Shown here one piece after another: positions 7,196 to 16,030 of a DNA stretch of 64,000 nucleotides (its first letter is position 1; the number at the start of each line of letters is the position of its first letter). The notes beneath the pieces were generated by a model. The model searched no databases, was not told the origin of the DNA, and worked only from the letters and a program-made list of their open reading frames with translations. The translations under genes were made by a program, and so were the position numbers. This DNA is from Mariniflexile gromovii (lineage in GTDB: Bacteria > Bacteroidota > Bacteroidia > Flavobacteriales > Flavobacteriaceae), in the NCBI RefSeq assembly GCF_017814435.1, contig NZ_JAGJCB010000010.1, forward strand, positions 62,001 to 126,000. The letters run 5' to 3'.

Positions 7196-7825
7196 TTAAG
7201 GAATATTTAAATACTTATGCGTTTGTAAAGACACTTTCCACTTTGGGTTTGCCATAACATAATCTACAATTTCAGGAATTACTTTATCGCGCTTGCTCCA
7301 TTCGGGTTGCAAATACAAAATACAGTTTTTATTCACTTGGGCTGCTTGTTCCTCAGCAAAGCGAAAATCGTCTTTATTATACACAATAACTTTAAGCTCG
7401 TGCGCTTTCGCATACACTTCTTTGGTAGGGAGTTTCATTTTTTTGGGCGACAAGCAAATCCAATCCCAAATACCTGTTAATTTATAAGCGCCAGAAGTTT
7501 CAATATGTATTTGCAACCCTTCAGCTTTTAATTGCGAAGTAAGGGGTGCCATATTCCAAGTTAATGGCTCACCTCCAGTAATTACTATGGTATTACTGTA
7601 TTTTTTGGCGTTTTCAACAATTTTTGAAATTTCTGTTGGCGGGTGTAAATTGGCATTCCAGCTTTCTTTCACATCACACCAATGGCAACCTACATCACAT
7701 CCACCTATTCTAACAAAATATGCAGCAGTGCCTTTATGGTAGCCTTCACCCTGTATGGTATAGAACTCTTCCATTAACGGCAACATCTCGCCTTTATCCA
7801 CTAATTTTTGTATATCTTTATTCAT
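7196..7825 (-). CDS. queE: 7-carboxy-7-deazaguanine synthase (radical SAM)
   Basis: Third step of queuosine precursor synthesis: converts 6-carboxytetrahydropterin to 7-carboxy-7-deazaguanine. The 209-residue protein has the radical SAM cysteine motif CDVGCHWCD (C-x3-C-x2-C), the preceding FYTIQGEGYHKGTAAYFVRIGG block typical of QueE, and TGGEPL as the SAM-binding GGE motif. An in-frame TTG at 7837 is unlikely to be used, because a TAnnTTTG promoter box overlaps it (7835-7842). ATG at 7825 then leaves only a very short leader. No other queuosine genes are adjacent. Confidence 0.9.
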   Translation of the reverse strand: MNKDIQKLVDKGEMLPLMEEFYTIQGEGYHKGTAAYFVRIGGCDVGCHWCDVKESWNANLHPPTEISKIVENAKKYSNTIVITGGEPLTWNMAPLTSQLKAEGLQIHIETSGAYKLTGIWDWICLSPKKMKLPTKEVYAKAHELKVIVYNKDDFRFAEEQAAQVNKNCILYLQPEWSKRDKVIPEIVDYVMANPKWKVSLQTHKYLNIP

Positions 7826-7834
7826 AATCGTTTG

Positions 7835-7842
7835 CAAAGATA
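7835..7842 (-). promoter_or_regulatory. Candidate -7 box TATCTTTG for queE
   Basis: Minus-strand TATCTTTG fits the Bacteroidota TAnnTTTG -7 consensus, about 10 nt before the ATG at 7825. No clear TTTG -33 box was found. Confidence 0.45.
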
Positions 7843-7932
7843 ACGGTTTGCTTACTAATTGTTGGAAGTTTTATAACTCATGTTCATTTAAATTTATTTA
7901 TAAATAACTATTTTTATGCAAAATTAATATTC

Positions 7933-9477
7933 ATGGACAAGAAGGAAACTTTTTTTAAATACATAACGGAAGGCAATATTTGTAAAGGCGACTTTATATC
8001 TGTAGGTGCAGCCATGCTAGACGGTAAAACCATTACCGACGCTTTGGTAAACATCCCCCTAAAAACCCTTAACAGACACGGTTTAATAGCGGGAGCTACA
8101 GGTACCGGAAAAACAAAATCGTTACAGGTTTTAGCCGAAAATTTAAGTGATAAAGGGATTCCTGTGTTATTAATGGATATTAAAGGAGATTTGAGTGGTA
8201 TTGCCCAACCAAGTCCAGGACATCCAAAAATTGACGAACGCCACGCACAAATTGGTATTCCGTTTGAAGCTAAAAGTTTTCCCGTAGAAGTTTTAACCCT
8301 TTCTGAACAAGATGGGGTACGATTAAGAGCTACTGTTAGTGAATTTGGTCCTGTTTTATTATCTAGAATTTTAGACCTTTCTGATGCGCAATCGGGTGTG
8401 GTAGCTGTTATTTTTCAATATTGCGATGATAATAAACTCCCTATTCTCGATTTAAAAGATTTTAAAAAGATACTGCAGTATGCTACCCAAGAAGGAAAAG
8501 CAGAATTTGATGAAGCCTATGGGCGTATTTCTACCGCATCAACCGGTGCTATTTTACGTAAAGTAGTAGAACTGGAACAACAAGGTGCCGATTTATTTTT
8601 TGGAGAAACATCCTTTGATGTGGACGATTTATTACGTGTAGATAACAGCGGAAAAGGGTATATCAACATCATCCGCTTAACCGATATTCAAGACCGCCCT
8701 AAATTATTCTCCACCTTTATGTTGAGTTTATTGGCCGAAATATACTCCACCTTCCCAGAACAAGGTGATAGCGACAGACCAGAATTGGTTATCTTTATAG
8801 ATGAAGCCCATTTAATTTTTAATGAAGCTTCAAAAGCATTACTAAATCAAATTGAAAGTATCGTTAAATTAATACGTAGTAAAGGGGTTGGTTTGTATTT
8901 TGTAACCCAAAACCCTACCGATGTGCCCGAAGCCGTATTAAGTCAGTTAGGTTTAAAAATCCAACATGCACTTAGAGCTTTTACGGCTAACGATAGAAAA
9001 GCCATTAAACTAACGGCACAAAATTATCCAGATTCAGAATACTACAACACGGTTGAAGTTTTAACCTCGCTTGGTACGGGTGAAGCCTTGGTATCTGCTT
9101 TAGATGAAAAAGGACGCCCTACCCCATTGGCTGCCACCATGATGCGCGCCCCTATGAGTAGAATGGATATTTTAACCGAAGAAGAATTAAAAGCTTTAAA
9201 TTCAAAATCGAAACTTGTTAAAAAATACAACGAAACTATAGACAGAGAAAGCGCTTACGAACTTCTAAACAAAAAAATAGAATTAGCTGAAGCCGAAGAA
9301 GCCAAAGAAAAAGCCAAACAGGAAAAGGAAGCACTTGAAAAAGCAGCTTCTAAAGAACGTACTACAACGTCTTCTAGAAGAAAAAGTACTGCCATGAATC
9401 CTATTGTAAAAGTGCTTACAAGTGCAACATTTATTCGCAGTGTATTTGGCATTCTAACTAAAGTAATGAAGAAATAG
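7933..9477 (+). CDS. HerA-like helicase/ATPase (DUF853 family)
   Basis: A 514-residue ATPase of the HerA/FtsK superfamily, the same group as E. coli YjgR. Motifs: Walker A GATGTGKT (54-61), Walker B FIDEAHLIF (D290, E291), and a sensor-like VTQNP segment, followed by a glutamate/lysine-rich coiled-coil stretch (about 430-480) and a short hydrophobic/basic tail. The role in vivo is not established; a DNA-translocating or pumping ATPase is inferred from the family. No NurA-type nuclease lies next to it, so this is not the archaeal HerA-NurA pair. ATG at 7933 is the natural start; the following YitT gene lies 37 nt downstream and may share its transcript. Confidence 0.85.
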   Translation: MDKKETFFKYITEGNICKGDFISVGAAMLDGKTITDALVNIPLKTLNRHGLIAGATGTGKTKSLQVLAENLSDKGIPVLLMDIKGDLSGIAQPSPGHPKIDERHAQIGIPFEAKSFPVEVLTLSEQDGVRLRATVSEFGPVLLSRILDLSDAQSGVVAVIFQYCDDNKLPILDLKDFKKILQYATQEGKAEFDEAYGRISTASTGAILRKVVELEQQGADLFFGETSFDVDDLLRVDNSGKGYINIIRLTDIQDRPKLFSTFMLSLLAEIYSTFPEQGDSDRPELVIFIDEAHLIFNEASKALLNQIESIVKLIRSKGVGLYFVTQNPTDVPEAVLSQLGLKIQHALRAFTANDRKAIKLTAQNYPDSEYYNTVEVLTSLGTGEALVSALDEKGRPTPLAATMMRAPMSRMDILTEEELKALNSKSKLVKKYNETIDRESAYELLNKKIELAEAEEAKEKAKQEKEALEKAASKERTTTSSRRKSTAMNPIVKVLTSATFIRSVFGILTKVMKK

Positions 9478-9514
9478 GTTACTTAATAAACATTCAAAAA
9501 ATTAGAAATAGCTA

Positions 9515-10492
9515 ATGAACCCATTTTTATCAAAATTACTAGTTGACATTGCTAGAAAGCGACTTCAATCTAAAAAGAAAAACCAAAAAGTAAGTAAAAA
9601 GGAAATAGTTCCATTAGTTAGAAGGTTTCAGGTTGAAGTAGCACACGCCATTAAAGAATACATCTTTATACTAATTGGTGTGTTTTCGGCTGGTTTTGGT
9701 TTAAAAGGTTTTTTACTCCCCAACCGGTTTATTGATGGTGGAGCCACAGGTATTTCGCTCTTGCTTCAAAACGTTACTTCTTTAGATTTAAGTTATTTTT
9801 TAATTCTTGTAAACCTACCCTTCTTAATTTTAGCATCCAGAACCATAGGCGTAAAATTTGCTATTAGAAGTATTGCTGCTATTGCCCTTTTAGCCTTTGT
9901 GGTACACTTCATAGACTACCCAACTGTAACTGAAGACAAACTGCTCATCTCCGTATTTGGTGGTTTCTTTTTAGGCTTAGGTATTGGTATGTCTATGCGA
10001 GGTGGTAGCGTTATTGACGGTACCGAGGTATTAGCTATATTTCTAAGCAGAAAATTATCACTCACCATTGGTGATGTTTTATTGTTAATAAACATTTTAA
10101 TATTTTCGGTTGGTGCTTATATTCTTTCTATTGAAACGGCACTTTATGCTATATTAACCTACTTGTCGGCTGCTAAAACGGTAGATTTTGTGGTTGATGG
10201 TGTTGAAGAATATGTGGGTGTAACCATAATTTCTACAAAACATGAAGACCTAAGACACATGCTTACCAAAGAATTACGTAGAGCTTGTACCATTTACGCA
10301 GGTAAAGGAGGCTTTGGAAAAAGTGGAGAAAGCTACGACAAAGATATTATTTACACTATTGTAACCCGTTTAGAACTTGCCAAACTACAAATGGAAATTG
10401 ATAAAATTGATAAAAATGCCTTCATCATTATGGGTATTGTTAAAGATTTAAAAGGTGGAATGATTAAGAAGAAACCTATGAAAGACCATTAG
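9515..10492 (+). CDS. YitT family membrane protein (DUF161/DUF2179)
   Basis: A 325-residue inner-membrane protein. After a basic cytoplasmic N-terminus (about 1-50), several hydrophobic helices form the DUF161 domain, with KGFLLPNRFIDGGATGISLLL as the characteristic first-helix glycine motif (read at about residues 66-86). A soluble C-terminal DUF2179 domain begins near VGVTIISTKHEDLR. Family members are annotated as YitT/YpjC-like putative transporters of unknown substrate. It follows the HerA-like gene by 37 nt and precedes a cupin gene by 16 nt, so an operon of 7933-11702 is plausible. Confidence 0.85.
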   Translation: MNPFLSKLLVDIARKRLQSKKKNQKVSKKEIVPLVRRFQVEVAHAIKEYIFILIGVFSAGFGLKGFLLPNRFIDGGATGISLLLQNVTSLDLSYFLILVNLPFLILASRTIGVKFAIRSIAAIALLAFVVHFIDYPTVTEDKLLISVFGGFFLGLGIGMSMRGGSVIDGTEVLAIFLSRKLSLTIGDVLLLINILIFSVGAYILSIETALYAILTYLSAAKTVDFVVDGVEEYVGVTIISTKHEDLRHMLTKELRRACTIYAGKGGFGKSGESYDKDIIYTIVTRLELAKLQMEIDKIDKNAFIIMGIVKDLKGGMIKKKPMKDH

Positions 10493-10508
10493 AATTTCAC
10501 AAAAAATT

Positions 10509-10877
10509 ATGTCTCAAAAAAAATACATTATACAAAACAATCCATTTGTAGTTCCAACAACCGATGGAAAAATAATTAAAGAGCATTTTGGAGTTGCTAC
10601 TGATAAAAACTCACAAATCAGTATAGCCCACATGAAAGCACCCGCGGGATGGAGCGAACCTTTTCAAACTCCAGAATTTGACGAATACACCTTTATAATT
10701 CGTGGCAAAAAACAATTTATAATAGAAGATGACATTGTGGTTTTAGAAGCTGGTCAATCTATCAAAATCAACAAAAACACACGCGTTCAATATTCCAATC
10801 CGTTTACAGAAGTCTGCGAATACATTGCCATTTGCCTACCTGCTTTTTCTATGGATTTAGTAAACAGAGAAGCATAA
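10509..10877 (+). CDS. Cupin domain protein
   Basis: A 122-residue single-domain cupin. The strands EPFQTPEFDEYTFIIRGKKQF (cupin motif 1 region) and VVLEAGQSIKINKNTRVQYSNPF (motif 2 region) are visible. The histidine-rich metal-binding pattern is only partly kept: motif 1 has F-D-E-Y where HxH is usual, so metal binding is doubtful. Function unknown; it may bind a small ligand. Its stop codon abuts the ATG of the following alpha/beta hydrolase (TAA then ATG), so the two are very likely translated from one mRNA. Confidence 0.75.
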   Translation: MSQKKYIIQNNPFVVPTTDGKIIKEHFGVATDKNSQISIAHMKAPAGWSEPFQTPEFDEYTFIIRGKKQFIIEDDIVVLEAGQSIKINKNTRVQYSNPFTEVCEYIAICLPAFSMDLVNREA

Positions 10878-11702
10878 ATGAACAAATACTTTCTTAAAGC
10901 TATTGGAGGTTTTATAAACCTTATAAGCTACTTTTCCCCCAATTATGCAGCACAAATAGCTGTATTCTTGTTTTCAAAACCAAAAAAAGGAAAAACTAAA
11001 GAGGTTGAATTGCCTTTTTTAAATACAGCTAAAAAAGAAACCGTCCAATATCAAAACATGTCCATTGCTACTTACCATTGGAGCGGCACCAAAGAAACCG
11101 TTTTATTAATTCATGGTTGGGAAAGCAATGCCTTTAGATGGAAAGACCTTATTGAAATTTTACAATCTCAAAATTACAACATCATTGCTATTGATGCACC
11201 GGCACATGGCAAGTCGGGAAGTAAGATATTCAATGTCTTTTTATATTCTGAATGCATCCACGCTATTACAAACAAATTTAATATTGATATCATTATTGGG
11301 CACTCGGTGGGTGCCACCGCTTCGGCTATAGCACTTCACAACTACAATTCTTCTATAAAAAAGTTAGTATCTCTTGGTGCGCCTTCAAATTTTGCGGGCA
11401 TAATTAATAATTATATTTTAATGATGGGTTACAACAAAAGGGTTATAAATGCTATGAACGCATATTATTTAAATCATTTTGGTCATGAACCCGATTATTT
11501 TTCGGCTAAAAATTTCCTTAAGGATATTCAAGCAAAAGGACTCATCATTCATGATAAAAAGGACCGAATTATATCTTACAGAGATGCTTTAGATATTTCA
11601 AAACACTATAAAGACTCAAAACTTATAAAAACAGTTGGTTTGGGTCATGGCTTAAAAAACGACCAAGTTTACAATCATATTTTAGAGTTTTTAAACGATT
11701 AG
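10878..11702 (+). CDS. Alpha/beta hydrolase
   Basis: A 274-residue alpha/beta-hydrolase fold enzyme. The oxyanion region LLIHGWESNAFRW precedes DAPAHGKSG. The nucleophile elbow is GHSVGA. The acid is probably in DKKDRIIS and the catalytic histidine in GLGHGLKND, so the Ser-Asp-His triad appears complete. The N-terminal 50 residues carry a hydrophobic stretch that may associate with the membrane. Substrate not predictable. It is directly coupled to the upstream cupin gene and closed by a terminator at 11727. Confidence 0.82.
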   Translation: MNKYFLKAIGGFINLISYFSPNYAAQIAVFLFSKPKKGKTKEVELPFLNTAKKETVQYQNMSIATYHWSGTKETVLLIHGWESNAFRWKDLIEILQSQNYNIIAIDAPAHGKSGSKIFNVFLYSECIHAITNKFNIDIIIGHSVGATASAIALHNYNSSIKKLVSLGAPSNFAGIINNYILMMGYNKRVINAMNAYYLNHFGHEPDYFSAKNFLKDIQAKGLIIHDKKDRIISYRDALDISKHYKDSKLIKTVGLGHGLKNDQVYNHILEFLND

Positions 11703-11726
11703 ATTTGTTGTACTTTTGAACCATGG

Positions 11727-11745
11727 AGCCCACAATGGGCTTTTT
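11727..11745 (+). terminator. Terminator after hydrolase gene
   Basis: Stem AGCCCA / TGGGCT with a CAA loop, followed by TTTT. Confidence 0.7.
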
Positions 11746-11751
11746 GGAACT

Positions 11752-11808
11752 AAACCATTATTATTAATATAGTCCTTGACGGATTATAAATGGTTTTTGA
11801 TTTTTTAT
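11752..11808 (+). promoter_or_regulatory. Hairpin with U-rich tail in the rluF leader
   Basis: AAACCATT (11752-11759) pairs with AATGGTTT (11789-11796), and a T-rich run leads up to the rluF ATG at 11813. This could be an attenuator-like leader or a second weak terminator. No ligand-binding motif was recognised. Confidence 0.3.
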
Positions 11809-11812
11809 TTAA

Positions 11813-12577
11813 ATGGAAGTAGAATTAAAACGCATCAATAAATTTTTAAGTGAAGTTGGCTATTGCTCACGCAGAGAAGCTGATAAACTTATTGAAGCTG
11901 GCAGGGTAACCATTAACGGCGTAATCCCAGAAATGGGCACCAAAATTGCTCCAAGCGATGTGGTTCAAGTGGATGGCAAAGACATAACCAATACTAAAGA
12001 AGCATTTGTTTATTTGGCGTTTAACAAACCTGTTGGTATTGTTTGCACCACCGATACGAGTGTTGAAAAAGACAATATTATCGATTTTATTAATTACCCA
12101 AAACGAATTTTCCCTATTGGAAGATTGGATAAACCCAGTGAAGGCTTAATTCTTTTAACCGATGATGGCGATATTGTAAACAAAATTCTTCGTGCCAGTA
12201 ACAACCACGAAAAAGAATATATTGTTACGGTTGATAAGCCTATTTCGCAAACTTTTATCGAGCGCATGTCTGGTGGTGTTCCGTTAGTAGAACTTAAAAA
12301 AGTAACCCGAAAATGTAAAGTTGAAAAATTAGGGACTTACGAGTTTAGAATTGTTTTAACCCAAGGTTTAAACCGACAAATACGTCGTATGTGCGAATAC
12401 TTAAATTATGAAGTACAGACACTGAAACGTGTTCGTATTATGAACATAAAACTCGATATGCCACTTGGTGAATACAGAGAACTTACCAAAGAAGAATTTA
12501 AGGAATTGAATCATTTAATTGCCGATTCTTCTAAAGAATATAAACCAAAAACACCAAGACCAAATAGACGAAAATAA
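11813..12577 (+). CDS. rluF: 23S rRNA pseudouridine synthase, RluF type
   Basis: Modifies 23S rRNA (E. coli RluF makes pseudouridine 2604). The 254-residue protein has an N-terminal S4 RNA-binding domain ([24 protein letters not shown]). The RsuA/RluF catalytic domain follows, with [14 protein letters not shown], whose D106 is the catalytic aspartate, then [12 protein letters not shown] and [16 protein letters not shown]. The run [17 protein letters not shown] matches RluF more closely than RluB, RluE or RsuA. A lysine-rich tail follows. The leader contains a hairpin. It is convergent with the membrane protein gene at 12595, with only 17 nt between. Confidence 0.88.
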   Translation: MEVELKRINKFLSEVGYCSRREADKLIEAGRVTINGVIPEMGTKIAPSDVVQVDGKDITNTKEAFVYLAFNKPVGIVCTTDTSVEKDNIIDFINYPKRIFPIGRLDKPSEGLILLTDDGDIVNKILRASNNHEKEYIVTVDKPISQTFIERMSGGVPLVELKKVTRKCKVEKLGTYEFRIVLTQGLNRQIRRMCEYLNYEVQTLKRVRIMNIKLDMPLGEYRELTKEEFKELNHLIADSSKEYKPKTPRPNRRK

Positions 12578-12594
12578 TACGCTGTTTTGGAAAT

Positions 12595-13335
12595 TCAGCT
12601 ATCCTTTAAAATTGTTTCACCCTTCACCAACCAAGAAAAACCAAAAGCCTCAACAGCTAAAGTCTCCATCCAAAATGTGATATGATATCCGTTATAAACA
12701 TCTTCTGGTATCAGGTTTAAGCCATCCCCTAAAAAAACAACAAGAAGTGCAATTATCATAAGTATTCCACATATGATGAAAACAACATTCCTTTGTTTCT
12801 TTTCCTTCGTTTTTCCTTCCGCTTTATTAAATTTAGTGAATAAAAATAAACTCATATACGCCAAACTACCTAGAAAAACACCTGCGCATACGTAATGAAA
12901 AACCGTTCGAACAGAATTTTCTACAACAAATGAAATACTAAAAGAATCGCATAAACCACCACATTCGCTAAGTATACTCTCTGTTGGGAATAACAACAAT
13001 AAAAAAGCGGCAATACCTGCAATGCTTGATAAATAAAAATCGATTGGTTCTTTCCCTTTATAGATCATTAAAAAAACTGCCATAAGACTAACAATTATTA
13101 TAAAAATGACATTGGATCTTGTAAAATAATAATGGCTAATGGAGTCCAACACTTCATAATGTTGACTTATTAAACCTAGGAAAGCGCATAACAATATAGG
13201 CAACAGCATTCCTAAAACGCCAACCAATTTCCTTAAAGTTTTGCTGCTTGTTAACCAAATGGCGTTATCATCAGTAAACGTTAAATTCAGAGTTTGGTTG
13301 ACTTTATTAGTTGTCTGATTTTTGTTTTCGTCCAT
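12595..13335 (-). CDS. Uncharacterised polytopic membrane protein
   Basis: A 246-residue integral membrane protein with about six hydrophobic segments after a polar N-terminus of about 35 residues. Characteristic bits are the loop LDSISHYYFTRSN after the first helix, the second and third helices around IYKGKEPIDFYLSSIAGIAA and LLFPTE, and a C-terminal FWMETLAVEAFGFSWLVKGE segment. The fold recalls DUF998/Frag1-like membrane proteins of Bacteroidota, but I cannot assign a function. It lies upstream of folD in the same direction only in the sense of being downstream on the minus strand (49 nt after folD), so cotranscription with folD is possible. Confidence 0.7.
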   Translation of the reverse strand: MDENKNQTTNKVNQTLNLTFTDDNAIWLTSSKTLRKLVGVLGMLLPILLCAFLGLISQHYEVLDSISHYYFTRSNVIFIIIVSLMAVFLMIYKGKEPIDFYLSSIAGIAAFLLLLFPTESILSECGGLCDSFSISFVVENSVRTVFHYVCAGVFLGSLAYMSLFLFTKFNKAEGKTKEKKQRNVVFIICGILMIIALLVVFLGDGLNLIPEDVYNGYHITFWMETLAVEAFGFSWLVKGETILKDS

Positions 13336-13384
13336 AGTACGCTGGTATTTTTATAAATATAAACAATACCATACAATCTACAGT

Positions 13385-14263
13385 TTACTTAGCGCGTCTT
13401 TCTCTTGCCAACAATGTGTTTTTAAGCAACATAGCAATCGTCATAGGACCTACACCGCCAGGAACTGGCGTAATATAACTTGCCTTTTTGCTTACACTTT
13501 CAAAATGCACATCGCCTGCGAGTCTGTAACCGCTAGCTTTGGTGGCATCTGGAACACGTGTAATTCCAACGTCAATAATTACCACATCTTCTTTAACCAT
13601 ATCGCCTGTTAAAAACTCTGAAATACCAATGGCAGCTACAATAATATCAGCAGCCTTTGTTATTTCAGCTAAATCTTTAGAACGACTATGAACAACCGTT
13701 ACCGTAGCATCGCCTGCTTTACGTTTTTGGCTCATAAGAATACTCATTGGGCGCCCCACAATATGGCTTCTTCCCATAACTACCACATTTTTTCCTGAAG
13801 TTTCTACTTGGTAGCGTTCCAACAATTCCAAAATTCCGTAAGGTGTTGCCGGTAAAAACGTTGGCAAATCCAATGCCATTTTACCTACGTTAACAGGATG
13901 GAAACCATCCACGTCTTTATCTGGATGCACTGCCATTAAAACCTTTTGTTCATCAATATGTTTAGGCAATGGCAACTGAACTATAAACCCATCAATATCA
14001 TCATTGGTGTTCAGTTCGTTAATTTTAGCTAATAATTCTTCTTCTGAAGTATAATCGGGTAAATCTATTAAGGTAGAATTGAAACCTATCTTTTCGCAAG
14101 CTTTTACTTTTGCATTAACATAGGTCATACTAGCTCCATCGGTTCCAACAAGAATGGCTGCCAAATGTGGTACTTTTTCTCCTTTAGAAACTAGCGCACT
14201 TACGTGTTCTGCTATTTCTTCCTTTATATCGTTGCTTACTTTTTTACCGTCTAAAATTATCAT
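13385..14263 (-). CDS. folD: Bifunctional methylenetetrahydrofolate dehydrogenase/cyclohydrolase
   Basis: Interconverts 5,10-methylene-, methenyl- and 10-formyl-tetrahydrofolate with NADP in the cytoplasm. The 292-residue protein shows the FolD signatures [14 protein letters not shown] (with the catalytic lysine), [27 protein letters not shown], and the nucleotide-binding [13 protein letters not shown]; the C-terminal [14 protein letters not shown] is also conserved. Length is normal for the family. ATG at 14263. It is 113 nt downstream of ffh, separated by a heptamer repeat, so it may be expressed separately or by readthrough. Confidence 0.95.
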   Translation of the reverse strand: MIILDGKKVSNDIKEEIAEHVSALVSKGEKVPHLAAILVGTDGASMTYVNAKVKACEKIGFNSTLIDLPDYTSEEELLAKINELNTNDDIDGFIVQLPLPKHIDEQKVLMAVHPDKDVDGFHPVNVGKMALDLPTFLPATPYGILELLERYQVETSGKNVVVMGRSHIVGRPMSILMSQKRKAGDATVTVVHSRSKDLAEITKAADIIVAAIGISEFLTGDMVKEDVVIIDVGITRVPDATKASGYRLAGDVHFESVSKKASYITPVPGGVGPMTIAMLLKNTLLARERRAK

Positions 14264-14338
14264 TGTTTGGGTGTTGGGTTCTTGAGTTTTAGGTGTTGGG
14301 TTTTAGGTATTGGATGTTTAGTTGTTTAGTTGAAGTAA

Positions 14339-14373
14339 CTTTTAACTTTTAACTTTTAACTTTTAACTTTTAA
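14339..14373. repeat. Heptamer tandem repeat CTTTTAA x5
   Basis: Five perfect copies of CTTTTAA between ffh and folD, immediately 3' of ffh. Confidence 0.9.
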
Positions 14374-14376
14374 ACT

Positions 14377-15705
14377 TTATCTCATTCCTTTCATCATCTG
14401 CATCATCTTTTTGCCGCCACCACCTTGCATCATCTTCATCATTTTGCTCATTTGGTCGAATTGCTTTAAAAGTTGATTTACTTGTTGAACCGAAGTTCCA
14501 GACCCCTTGCCTATACGTTGTTTTCTACTTGCGTTTATAATGCTTGGATTTGTTCTTTCTTTTGGTGTCATGGAATGAATGATGGCTTCAATACCTTTAA
14601 AAGCATCATCATCAATATCAACATCTTTTAACATTTTGCCAGCGCCAGGAATCATACCCATAAGGTCTTTCATGTTTCCCATTTTCTTAATCTGCTGAAT
14701 TTGTTTTAAGAAATCATCAAACCCAAATTGGTTTTTGGCAATTTTCTTTTGAAGTTTACGTGCTTCCTCTTCATCAAACTGTTCTTGAGCCCGTTCTACT
14801 AACGAAACAACGTCTCCCATCCCTAAAATACGGTCTGCCATACGTGCTGGATAGAACACGTCTATCGCTTCCATTTTCTCGCCCGTACCAATAAACTTGA
14901 TGGGTTTATTTACTACCGATTTAATGGAAATTGCTGCTCCACCACGGGTATCACCATCTAATTTGGTAAGGATAACCCCATCAAAATTCAACACATCGTT
15001 GAAGGCTTTTGCAGTATTTACAGCATCTTGCCCCGTCATAGAATCTACTACAAACAAGGTTTCTTGTGGTTGAATGGCTTTGTGAATGTTTGATATTTCA
15101 GTCATCATCACTTCATCAACAGCTAAACGACCTGCGGTATCAATAATAACTACATTGTATCCGTTTGCCTTAGCGTGTGCAATACCCGCTTTTGAAATGG
15201 CCACAGGATCGGTATTTCCTCTATCGCTAAAAACCTCAACGCCTATTTGGTCTCCAACTACGTGCAATTGGTCTATTGCCGCTGGTCTGTAAACATCACA
15301 GGCTACCAATAAAGGTTTTTTAGATTTTTTGTTTTTAAGATAATTAGCCAGTTTACCAGAAAAGGTTGTTTTACCAGAACCTTGTAAACCAGACATTAAA
15401 ATAACGCTTGGGTTGCCCGAAAGGTTGATGCCTTCGGCATCGCCACCCATAAGCTCGGTTAATTCGTCTTTTACGATTTTAACCATTAATTGCCCTGGTT
15501 GTAACGTGGTTAATACGTTTTGACCAATGGCTTTATCTTTTACTCTTACGGTAAAGTCTTTTGCTATTTTAAAGTTAACATCGGCATCTAGTAATGCACG
15601 ACGTACTTCTTTTAATGTTTCGGCTACGTTTACTTCGGTGATGCTTCCATGACCTTTTAAAACGTGTAAGGCTTTATCTAATTTATCGCTTAAATTATTG
15701 AACAT
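14377..15705 (-). CDS. ffh: Signal recognition particle protein (SRP54 homologue)
   Basis: GTPase that binds signal peptides and 4.5S RNA to target nascent membrane proteins to FtsY/SecYEG. The 442-residue protein has the N-terminal helical bundle, the G domain with SGLQGSGKTTFSGKLA (G1), DVYRPAAIDQL (insertion box), DTAGRL (G3) and TKLDGDTRGG (G4/closing loop). The M domain follows, ending in a very methionine-rich tail (MSKMMKMMQGG..MMQMMKGMR). Start ATG at 15705, 25 nt below a TAACTTTG promoter box on the minus strand. The SRP RNA gene was not seen in the window. Confidence 0.96.
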   Translation of the reverse strand: MFNNLSDKLDKALHVLKGHGSITEVNVAETLKEVRRALLDADVNFKIAKDFTVRVKDKAIGQNVLTTLQPGQLMVKIVKDELTELMGGDAEGINLSGNPSVILMSGLQGSGKTTFSGKLANYLKNKKSKKPLLVACDVYRPAAIDQLHVVGDQIGVEVFSDRGNTDPVAISKAGIAHAKANGYNVVIIDTAGRLAVDEVMMTEISNIHKAIQPQETLFVVDSMTGQDAVNTAKAFNDVLNFDGVILTKLDGDTRGGAAISIKSVVNKPIKFIGTGEKMEAIDVFYPARMADRILGMGDVVSLVERAQEQFDEEEARKLQKKIAKNQFGFDDFLKQIQQIKKMGNMKDLMGMIPGAGKMLKDVDIDDDAFKGIEAIIHSMTPKERTNPSIINASRKQRIGKGSGTSVQQVNQLLKQFDQMSKMMKMMQGGGGKKMMQMMKGMR

Positions 15706-15729
15706 AGTTCAGTTTTAATTTTAAAAATG

Positions 15730-15737
15730 CAAAGTTA
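15730..15737 (-). promoter_or_regulatory. Candidate -7 box TAACTTTG for ffh
   Basis: Minus-strand TAACTTTG matches TAnnTTTG, 25 nt before the ffh ATG. Confidence 0.45.
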
Positions 15738-15821
15738 ATGATTTGAGCCGTAATTATTGACGTGATTTTTATAAAAATGAGATTTGATTTTTACACTTTG
15801 GCTTTTTTTAATATGTTGCCA

Positions 15822-15909
15822 TTTGCGCTAGGGATAGCAGCGGAAAGCCCACAGCGACGCAGGAGCGAGGACTTGTAGTGGATAGCCCGACCCTTGTGGT
15901 AGCGCCCTA
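15822..15909 (+). ncRNA. Structured intergenic element, flavo-1-like, copy 1
   Basis: A locally GC-rich 88-nt block in AT-rich DNA. A terminal helix GCGCTA (15825-15830) / TAGCGC (15900-15905) encloses GGGATAGCAGCGG and AGCCCGACCC. The same two internal blocks, in the same order, recur at 54852-54987 (GGGATTGTAGCGG and AGCCCGACCC), where the terminal helix is changed on both sides. From memory this resembles the flavo-1 RNA motif found mainly in Flavobacteria, but I could not check. Orientation is assigned by analogy. It lies between ffh and a lipoprotein gene, both pointing away or ending here. Confidence 0.5.
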
Positions 15910-15921
15910 AAGAATTGGCAT

Positions 15922-15958
15922 AAAAAAAGGTTGCCAAAATTTGTGTTTGACAACCTTT
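15922..15958 (-). terminator. Terminator of the lipoprotein gene (minus strand)
   Basis: A 13-bp stem AAAGGTTGCCAAA / TTTGACAACCTTT (one wobble), followed on the minus strand by seven U. It lies 73 nt past the stop of the minus-strand lipoprotein. A second inverted repeat, AAAGGGAGC / GCTCCCTTT (15961-15969, 16007-16015), lies between. Confidence 0.7.
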
Positions 15959-16030
15959 ATAAAGGGAGCTTTATTTAATAATTAACCTAACCAACCAAAT
16001 ATATGGGCTCCCTTTTAACCAAAAACATAA

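Noticed and set aside
7826-7837. TTG start for queE
   Set aside because: The TTG overlaps a TAnnTTTG promoter box, and ATG 7825 gives the conserved N-terminus.
12595-13335. Assigning the membrane protein to a named transporter family
   Set aside because: Only hydrophobic pattern and a few conserved loops are visible; no transporter motif.
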